NCBI GenBank assembly: GCA_030267565.1
Contig: BRXU01000019.1
Location: 1,228,501-1,292,500, forward strand
Direction: 5' to 3'
Source: Pleodorina starrii
Taxonomy: Eukaryota; Chlorophyta; Chlorophyceae; Chlamydomonadales; Volvocaceae
Length of the DNA: 64,000 bases
Positions 56,698 through 64,000 of the stretch are shown here, in pieces. The notes under the pieces are model-generated. The model worked only from the letters and a program-made list of their open reading frames with translations, was not told the origin of the DNA and made no database searches. Each line of letters begins with the position of its first letter. Position 1 is the stretch's first letter. A program made the translations under genes and the position numbers.

Positions 56698-59600
56698 GTT
56701 ACAGTATCTGACCGGGCCCTGACGCTGGCCAGGGGCTGCTAACCCAGCCCCGACGGAAAGACCGCCTAAGCACTCTCCCCCTTGCGGTGGGAGAAGGGCG
56801 TGAGGGGCCGCTACCCCCTCCTGCTCGACGCAGAGCTGGCTGCGTCGTACACCCCATATACGGGTGTACGGCGCAGCGGCTCCCCAAAGGCTTGAGCTCA
56901 CAGCCTGCCTTATACGGCAGCTGGGCCCTTCGTCCGCACAAACAGCAGTCGCGCCGGCGCACTACGCGGCGCCCGCGCTGTCCTGCCCGCCCTGAAGTCC
57001 TTGCAGCGCCGGGGCGCCCGGCCGGCCTGCTACCGGCTGGCGGTGCTCCTCTAGGCGCGAAAACAAAGCGCTGAGAACCTGCCCCGAGCTTGGTCCGGCT
57101 CGTGGGCGGTCAGCACCAAAGGAGAACCCAAGACAGCGCGCGCCCTACCCCTGCTACTACTCCTACTACGACGGCCCCGGAGAGGCCGGGGGGTGGCCCC
57201 TAGAGGCCAAGCTCCAGAGCGCCGCTTGGCCTCGAGGCGGCAGGAGGTCGGGAGCGGGCCTTGCGGCAGCGGGCTAGGTGACGGAGCTATAGTTCGCACT
57301 AGGCGGCACCTCGCCAACTCGCCTCCCTCTCGCTATACCCGCTCCCTAAAGCCTCCCTCGCCTACAAAAGGCAGCCCGCGGCGGTCTCTGCACCCTAAGT
57401 CCTCTCGGACCCAAAGGAACCCCCCCACCTCCCCTCCTCTCACGCCTCCCTGCCTCGACGCCCTAAGTTCCCTCCCTCACCCCTAAAGCCCCTTCATCCC
57501 CTCACTCCACGACCCCTCCCTCTCCCTCCATACCCATCCCTGCGTGCTGCACACACTGAAAGTGGCCGTTGACCACCGCCAGGATGGGATGGTCAGGCCC
57601 TACCCCCTCCCATCCCCGCCTTGGCACGTCTAGCTCCGCAAACCCCCGCACACGCTGCCAAAAATCTAGCGCTGCGCGCGCCTTGGCCACCTCGACTGGG
57701 TCTGGGGCATCCGGGGCGGTAGGCGAGTTCCTGACTGCCCACAGCCCCACGCGCGCCCGTTCCATGGCCGTGAGTGCCGCCAGGCAGATCACGTCCCACA
57801 CGCACTGCTGCACGCCTGGCGGTGGCTCCGCCAGCCACACGTTTGCCCGGGTGATGGGCCCGGGCACGTGGGCGGCGATCTGCTGCACCACCGCTTGCGC
57901 CACCGGGCACTCCCAGAAGTGGTGTGCACGCGGCGAGCATGCGTGTGGGCCGGCTCCCCCGTACGCGCCGCACTTGCATTGTTCTGGTGCCGCTCCCCTG
58001 ATGTGGCTGTTGCCGGGGAGCGGCACGCCGTCCTGTGCCAACCGCCAGAGCGTCTCAAAGTGTTCGCGCTCCCATTTGATGGGCCACATTCGCCGGAGCA
58101 TTGCCAGTACGCCTGCTGCTGGCGCCACTTCGGCGGCGGCTGGCTGATGTCCCGGCGGGTGGGCTCCTGCTGTTGCTGCTGCCGCTGCGGGTTGCTCCCG
58201 GGCTTCCCGCTCGTAGGCTGCGTGCAGGCGGGCTCGGCGCTCCGTTACTGGCTGCATCTGTAGTTGAGTGGCTTGGCGGACGGAGAGGTCGCGCAGCTTG
58301 ATGCTGAGTGACCCCCCAAACCGCCAGCCCACCCGCCTCACGAACCGAGCTCGTATCGTCTCCTCCGTATCCAGCCCTGTCGCGCGTTCCGGGTGCGCCA
58401 GCACCGTCGCTGCTGCTGCACGCCATTCCGGGCTAATATCCGCCGTGAGGCGGTTGATGGCGTCGATGGTCGTCGTCCGCCTGAAGCCTGTCGGGTCGCT
58501 GGGGTCAAGGTTGGCTGTTACCCAGGCCTCCCACTCGCCAGCTGCTCGCGGGGCGGATGCGGCGGCCTGCGTCACCCTCATCAGGTCACCCACCGTGCGC
58601 AACGCCCTGCATGCCGCCAGACGCCTGTGGCGGCTCTCTAGTCCTGGCCTAGGAAGCGGGTTGGGAGCCATGTCCCTGTCCTCCTCCTCGGGCGCGAAGT
58701 CTGGATCTGCCGCCTGCGCGTCCGCTGCATCCCCCGCTGCCGCTGCCCCGCTGGTCGCTGCCCCGCTGGTCGCTGGTCGCTGGTCTGTGTGTGTGTGTGT
58801 GTGTGTGGAAATGCCATCCATGCATCCACACAGTAGCGCCGTCTGCCCAACCGTCATAACCCGCCGGTACGGCATTGGCCCGCAACAGCCGCACTCGCAG
58901 CGACCCCGCGGGCACCACGCGGCCCAGCTCATCTGCCTGGGGGCAGCCTGCCTGCCTGCCTGCCTGGCTGGTCAACGAAGGCCGCCACGTCCCTTCCCTT
59001 CCCGGGCTCTTCAACATTCCGTCATGACACGCCTTGACCGAGAAAGAGCGGTGTGTGCCGATCCGGAGCTCATCGCCACAGAGCAGCACCTCGCGACGAC
59101 AGACGCCCCGCCCCCCCCCCCGCGCTCCCCGCCCCCGCGTTCCCCGGCCCCGTGTTCCCCGCCCCCGCTTTCCCCGCCCCCGTATTCCCCAGCCCTGCGT
59201 TCCCCTCCTGCCTCCCAGCCCCCACCTGTCGCACCACTCCTTGAGCTCGTCGTACAGCTCCGGCTTGTACTTGTCACACACGCCCTTCCAGAAGCGGTGG
59301 AACTCCCGGGTGTCCGCCTCGTCGACGTAGCTGGGGGTCAGGTCGCAGCCGCCGCCGTACCAGGCCTCCTCACCCACCTGCACCGGGGGTAATAAGAACG
59401 GCCCGGGGCGACCCGGGGCGAGGGAACGCGGGGGATGATGAGGTTGGGCAGCACCCATGTGGGAGGGCCGGAAGCGGCTCAGATGGGGCTGCTACCGGTA
59501 TGGCAACACCAGCAGCAGCACCAGCACCAACAGGTGCTGCTGCTGGTGCTGCTGCCCCCGCGCCGGTTGTGGTTTAACGAATGACCTGGTTGGACGACGT

Positions 59601-61664
59601 CGGCGGTAGCGGTCGTGGGCAAACCCTCCGACGCTACGAGGCTTGCAGTGCCCAGGTCCCGGCTGCTTCTGTGGACAGCCATCGCCACAGCAATGTGGGT
59701 CGCTCCCCCAAAACACACATCTCTGTGCCGAGAATCGATGCCGGCCCCCCTCCCGCTTGAGGCCTCCACCCATCGCTCATGACAAGGAACCGAAACCTCC
59801 CCACCCGAGCTGAACACCCGAGCTGAACCCAGCACACGGCCTCCAGGCCGACCGACCGCAGCAGCGCCTCCGCCTGCCTCGGTTCTCTGCAGGCTGGCGG
59901 CAAGGTGCCGCTCCAGCGCTGCGGCCACTCCCAACACCAACACCCGACCAACACGGCCGGCCTTGCCGAAGGAGTCCCCTCCTCTCCTGGGGCCCCCAGC
60001 CCCACTCACAAGCTCGGGGGGAACACGGTGTCAGCCATACGGGGGCAGCCACCACGTTTTGCGCCCAGCCAAGCGGCCGCCTGGCCCAGCCACCTCGCTC
60101 CCGCTGTCAAGGTTGCACCGAAACCACCCTCCACCCACCCACCCACCTAACCACCCACCCGTTCGCCAACGTCGCCTCCATTTCGTCGCTGCGGCTTGTC
60201 TTTCTTACCCATTCAGCCACCCAGCCACCCGCCCACCCGACCCCCACCTGGAAGAGCCGCACATCGGCTCGCAGTGTGGGGATGAGCGGGTGGGCGCTGT
60301 GGAACACCAGCGACATGGCGGCGGCCGCGTAGGGCTGGCCGCCGCGAGGGTCGATGCTGCTGCGCCCCCGCGAGCTCATCGCTTGGGCCCGCTGCGCCGA
60401 CAGCGTGCCGCGCACCACACTGATGTTGGCGGCGGCCTTCTCCAGGACCTCGCCGTCCTCCAGAACGCACGTGATGCCGTAGCCTGGGGGAGCGGGCGGG
60501 AGGGGGAAGGGCGGCAGGACGGCGGAGGGGGAAGGGCGGCGGAGGGAGAGGAGCGGGGATTGTTTTCGAGTGCATTGCGATACCGGTACACCTTGGTGCC
60601 GGTTGCAGGCAGCGACCAAACACCTGGATGATGAGCATCGGCAGCCTTAGAGAAGCCCCAAAGAGGACTGCAAAGCTGGTGGCTGCGCCGAACAGCCGCG
60701 GAAGGGGAGCAAGGGAGCAGGGGAGCGGGGGAGCGGGGGAGCGGGGGAGCAGGGGAGGAGCCCAACCTCCCGCTCTCGTTCAGCTCACACGGAAAGTGGG
60801 GAGGGAGGGCGGGGAAGAAGCGCGGGAGGTGTTTCGGCGTGACGGGCGGCGGTTTGTAAAGAGCAAAGCAAGCAGACCGAGGAACGGCGGGAACCCACAA
60901 GCAGAAACCTGAAGCGGGCGAAGCAAGGGCCGGTGGTGGCTGGTGGGTGTGGAAGGCTTGGAGGAATGAGCTGGCCGTTGGGCAGCACGTTGCATGCAGA
61001 TGCAGATGCAGGTGCACATGCAGATGCATGCGTCCGTGGTAGCGTTGGAAGCTGGCTGGGTATCGGATGACGGGGTGGGGGGGGTCCGAAACATGGCAAC
61101 CATCGTTGCCACTATGTAGCTGTTATCCAGCTCCCCTGTAATTAATTAATCAATTAAACCATCGCGGGGCCGGGGCCTTGGCTGAGGCTCCGGCCGTGCC
61201 TGGATGGACCTGAGGTACCTTGCTGACACGCTGAGGATTGGGGCGTTAGTGTAGGATGCGCAGCGACGTCTGCTGCTTGGCGAGAGGACACGCCACAGCT
61301 TCAATCCTGTTGCGCGGGACCGGATACGACCCACCAGCGTTGGGGTTGGCCGCATCGCGCTCCCAGCGATCAACCACGAACTTGCAGCCGCGCTTGCTCT
61401 CCAGATCCTGACCGGGCACACATATTACGTAAACGGTGGTTAGGACCAGCTGACGTACGGTTGAGCAGGAGGGTCGCTACCCACTTCGGCAGTGTTCAAA
61501 ATGTCTTTTTGGAGCACCAGGATATAATCCACAAAATTGTCGAAGGACGTCGATTTAATTGGCGGCGGGGCAGCAGAAGCTACCCGGCACGGGGTGAGCC
61601 GGCCCACGGTTCGAGGGCGTGCTGCATGACGGTTGACGCAGCGATTCGGGTTCCCTAACATCAT
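55790..61664 (-). CDS. CPX: Coproporphyrinogen III oxidase (aerobic), probable second plastid isoform
   Basis: Six exons (61485-61664, 61335-61407, 60248-60483, 59226-59377, 56245-56465, 55790-55965) join in phase to 345 residues. The enzyme oxidatively decarboxylates coproporphyrinogen III to protoporphyrinogen IX using O2, in heme and chlorophyll synthesis. A leader of about 35 residues rich in Arg, Ala and Asn (MMLGNPNRC...RVASAAPPP) suggests plastid import. Family motifs are [67 protein letters not shown] and GRIESIMVS. The segment PTLRADVRLF has Arg where the family normally has His (PTxHxNxRxF); the later Arg and the Asp of GGGCDLTP are kept. Such divergence suggests a CPX2-like paralogue. 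The fourth intron (56466-59225) contains a LINE copy. A start at 61661 is equally possible. Confidence 0.92.
56664..56696. repeat. (GT)n microsatellite at the 3' end of the LINE
   Basis: About 16 GT units on the plus strand, (AC)n on the strand of the LINE. It directly follows the LINE's terminal CTGTAACG. Confidence 0.9.
56697..58784 (-). mobile_element. 5'-truncated LINE (non-LTR retrotransposon) in a CPX intron
   Basis: About 2.09 kb between two GT/AC microsatellites (56664-56696 and 58785-58806). The open frame down to the stop at 57502 encodes the end of a reverse-transcriptase polyprotein. It has no RT catalytic motif but shows the zinc-finger-like tail C-x-CG...C...H-x-FWECP, and the surrounding text reads CKCGAYGGAGPHACSPRAHHFWECPVAQAV in pieces. 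A 3' UTR of about 800 bp follows and ends with TGTAA just before the (AC)n run. The copy lies on the same strand as CPX. Truncation at the 5' end is the normal outcome of target-primed reverse transcription. Confidence 0.78.
57502..58784 (-). pseudogene. C-terminal part of LINE ORF2
   Basis: The frame is open across the whole element body. Recognisable parts are MAPNPLPRPGLESRHRRLAA, DAINRLTADISPEWRAA, WPIKWEREHFETLWRLAQDG and the zinc-finger-like region with CKCG and HHFWECPVAQAV. The frame continues upstream through the microsatellite (reading His-Thr) into unrelated intron DNA, so its apparent Met is not the real start. There is no stop or frameshift in 427 codons, which points to a recent insertion. 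Confidence 0.7.
58785..58806. repeat. (GT)n microsatellite at the 5' end of the LINE
   Basis: About 11 GT units on the plus strand. It marks the truncated 5' end of the LINE; together with the run at 56664-56696 it brackets the insertion. Confidence 0.9.
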
Positions 61665-62154
61665 TTATTGGTGTTGTACTTCGTTTCGAGCCGAAAGGGT
61701 AACCCGATCGCAGAAACCAACGTCTGTGGCCTAGAGGGTGGACAGAGCGCTGCTTCTGAAGGCCACGGAATCCGTATATATAGCAAGAGCATATACTCTG
61801 CCGATAGAATGGCGGCGCTGCGTTGTATGCGAGGTTGGACCAGGGTTGGACGCGAAAGAAGCGACGCCAAGATCCAACGGCGAAACCATGGAGCCGCACG
61901 GAGGCCGGGCAAACTCGTCTAATGGCAAAATTATTCTTTACGAACTTCAAGATACGTCAATTTGGAGCCTCTTGACAAAGAAATTCAGCGTTCTCTCATC
62001 TTATGAAAAGTTGGTTTTAAGCATTGAAGCGTTGCGCGACCATACGGTGGTCTACCTACCCACTTAACTTTCAGACAATAAGGCTATTAAATTTTAGCTT
62101 GATTTCCAAGTTGCACGCACCTCGCCCGGTGCCTGCAGCAGCTAAGAGGGAACC
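61665..62154. promoter_or_regulatory. Bidirectional upstream region of CPX and the OEP61-like gene
   Basis: 490 bp between divergent start codons. A TATATATAG word lies at about 61774-61782. The 109-codon plus-strand frame here is not supported by splice logic or similarity. Confidence 0.45.
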
Positions 62155-64000
62155 ATGGACGCCAATATGATGAAATTTGCGATGGAACAAATGGTTAGTC
62201 AATGTACAGCTATAAGAAAGGCCGCTTGGGTCGCAGCTGTCGCTGCTGCTTACCAAGGCGTTGTCGACTGATCTCGCACAGCGGAAAATGAACCCGGAGC
62301 AGCTCCAAGAGATGATGCGGAACATGCCTTCAGATGCTATGGGGCAGGCGATGGCGCAGATGAAGGACATGAGGCCTGAGGACTGGGAGCGTGCCAAACA
62401 GCAGATGGAGTCCATGGGCCCCGATGCAATTGCTCAGCAAGCGGCACAGGCGCAAGCCCAGTTGGCAGGTCGTACACAGTACGTCCTCAATGTACGTTGC
62501 GCTGGCGCAAGGGGGGGTAATAGTGAGCACCGCGGGGGGGCCCGGTGGGAGGCTGGGAATGGGCCATGCGGAGTAAACGGGATTTGCACGCGAGCCGCGG
62601 TGGGCGGCACGCCGCCGAGCACCACGTGCCGTACCTCCGTCATGGCGGCCAGGGAGGGCTGCGAGCCGTGCCACAGCTCGCGCCCGTCTTCGGGCAGGCA
62701 GGAGTTGTCCACGGTGTTGGGGGTGATGCGACAAGGCTGAACATGAGGAGGGCATGCGCGGGGTCAAGCCCGGCGTGTAATTCTCGCCAGCCTGCCAGCC
62801 AGCCAGCCAGCCCTTCCTGGCAAAACACGAGCCTCTTGTCGGGCGTGACTGCGTGCAGGCCAGCAACCAGCTCAAAGCCGAGGGCAACCAGCTGCACGGA
62901 CGCGGGGCGTACAAGGAGGCCGTTGAGAAGTACGAGCGGGCCAAATCCAACGTAGAGTCCTTCACGGGCAAGGAGGCCAAGGACCTGGCGCGCGCGTGCA
63001 CGCTCAACCTCAGCAGCTGCTACCTCAACCTGAAGCAGTACGACAAGTGCGTGGAGCAGTGTAATCAGGTCCTCTCAGGTGAGGCAAGGAGCGCAACCAG
63101 GCGCCTCTTGGGCCCGAATCCAGGTCCACGGGTGTCACGTCTACGGTAACCCCTCACCTGGGGTGCGGGCTGAGGCATAGCAGCGTTCCGGGCACCTTTG
63201 ATCGGGAGCAGTGGGATTTCCACGGCGCGGCACCGCCAACATTTGGCACGCGCACACTGCATGGCGCCCACACAAACAAGAACCAACACACCGTCAAAGC
63301 ATGGCGCTCCCCGTGGCGGACTTGATTGGATGGGATCCGAGCGGCTGAGCCGCCTGCTACCACGCGGCAATGTCCCCCTCCGAGAGGCGAAGGCCGAGCG
63401 GACGGGCTTCAGGGCAGATGTCTCTGTTGGGCTTTGTCTTGGCCAGCGCGGAGGCGCCGACCTGGGCCCCTCCTGCCCCGACCTGTCCCCCTCCATCTCG
63501 GCCTGAGTCCGACGGAACCCCGCATGGCATACCGGATGTGGCCCGCAACCTGATGCTCCTGCGTCCTGCGGCCGCAGCGGAGGCGGACAACCTGAAGGCC
63601 CTCTACCGGCGAGGCCAGGCGTACCTGGGCTCCGGAGACTGCGTCAGCGCGGCGGCCGACCTGGAGCGGGCGCTGCGGCTGACTCTGGAGGCGGACCCCT
63701 CGCAAGCGCAGCCCATCCGGGAGAAGCTGCAGGAAGCCAAGGACCAGGTGGGCGCCCTGCGGGCCGCAGGCAAGCTGCCCCCGGCCGGCGCCGCGTCCAG
63801 CTCGAGCAAGGCCGCGCTGGCCCAGCCGGCGGCGGCGGCGGATGGCGCGAAGGCCAGCGCGCCGTTGGGAAGCGCGGAGGCCAGGGCTGCGTCCGCGGCG
63901 GCACCGGCGGCGGCGTCTGGCGGCAACGGCACCAGCGGCGCCACCAGCAGCGGACGCCCGGGTCCTGATCCGGAGATGATGGCCAGGGCGTCGGAGATGT
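62155..64000 (+). CDS. OEP61: OEP61-like TPR protein (Hsp70 docking at the chloroplast envelope), 3' end missing
   Basis: Exons 62155-62193, 62282-62491, 62859-63078 and 63578 to the right edge, about 297 residues visible. It starts MDANMMKFAMEQM, then an STI1-like Met/Pro-rich region (MNPEQLQEMMRNMPSD, MRPEDWERAKQQM), then three tetratricopeptide repeats (KAEGNQLHGRGAYKEAVEKY; LNLSSCYLNLKQYDKCVEQC; LYRRGQAYLGSGDCVSAAAD). The Lys/Asn/Arg positions of a dicarboxylate clamp (KAEGN, LNLSSCY, KALYRRGQA) are present, so it should bind the EEVD tail of Hsp70/Hsp90. An Ala/Ser-rich linker follows. In plants OEP61 receives chaperone-bound preproteins at the chloroplast outer envelope and the ER through a C-terminal anchor, which lies beyond the window. 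A non-OEP61 STI1/TPR protein cannot be excluded. Confidence 0.82.

Noticed and set aside
61738..62067. 109-codon plus-strand frame between CPX and the OEP61-like gene
   Set aside because: It lies in the shared promoter region, has no homology, and no donor leads into the next exons.

Overview
This is nuclear DNA of a chlamydomonadalean (volvocine) green alga. The evidence is GC-rich spliced genes with short introns and GTGAGT/GTAAGT-GCAG borders, TGTAA polyadenylation signals, chloroplast-targeted proteins beside ciliary proteins (outer-arm dynein LC1, CFAP45), and relics of algal tyrosine-recombinase and gypsy-like retroelements. The species cannot be fixed from the sequence alone. All exon models below were joined by eye from splice signals, reading phase and protein-family similarity.

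Layout. 1-1.3 kb: 5' half of a ClpB/Hsp101 gene on the minus strand, leaving the window on the left. 2.9-7.4 kb: wreck of a Kangaroo/DIRS-like retroelement (tyrosine recombinase relic, 58-bp tandem repeats, a 1.36-kb palindrome of a Gag-like gene) between two 580-bp direct repeats. 8.0-14.8 kb: complete chloroplast-type ClpB on the plus strand, head-to-head with the first. 16.3-19.5 kb: second mobile-element cluster (a 1.39-kb foldback element, a palindrome of a gypsy-type gag 5' end, broken gag, adenine-methyltransferase-like fragment). 21.1-23.5 kb: possible Ser/Asp-rich protein gene (minus). 27.3-31.6 kb: secreted glycosyltransferase-like protein ending in KDEL (minus). 32.7-36.4 kb: GMP synthase (plus). 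38.3-40.1 kb: small LEA-like protein (minus). 42.6-44.6 kb: dynein light chain LC1 (minus). 46.3-47.6 kb: unknown gene (minus). 49.6-52.7 kb: CFAP45 (minus). 53.2-53.9 kb: small myristoylated SVIP-like protein (plus). 55.8-61.7 kb: coproporphyrinogen III oxidase (minus), with a LINE copy in its fourth intron. 62.2 kb to the right edge: OEP61-like TPR co-chaperone (plus, incomplete).

The genes are housekeeping, chloroplast and cilium functions rather than one pathway. Head-to-head arrangements recur: ClpB/ClpB, KDEL protein/GMP synthase, CFAP45/SVIP-like and CPX/OEP61-like, the last two with only about 0.5 kb between start codons. Two ciliary axoneme genes lie within 10 kb. The least ordinary parts are the two ClpB genes with different apparent targeting signals and a near-identical exon block, the three long inverted repeats made of retroelement Gag-like coding DNA, and the KDEL-tailed glycosyltransferase-like protein.
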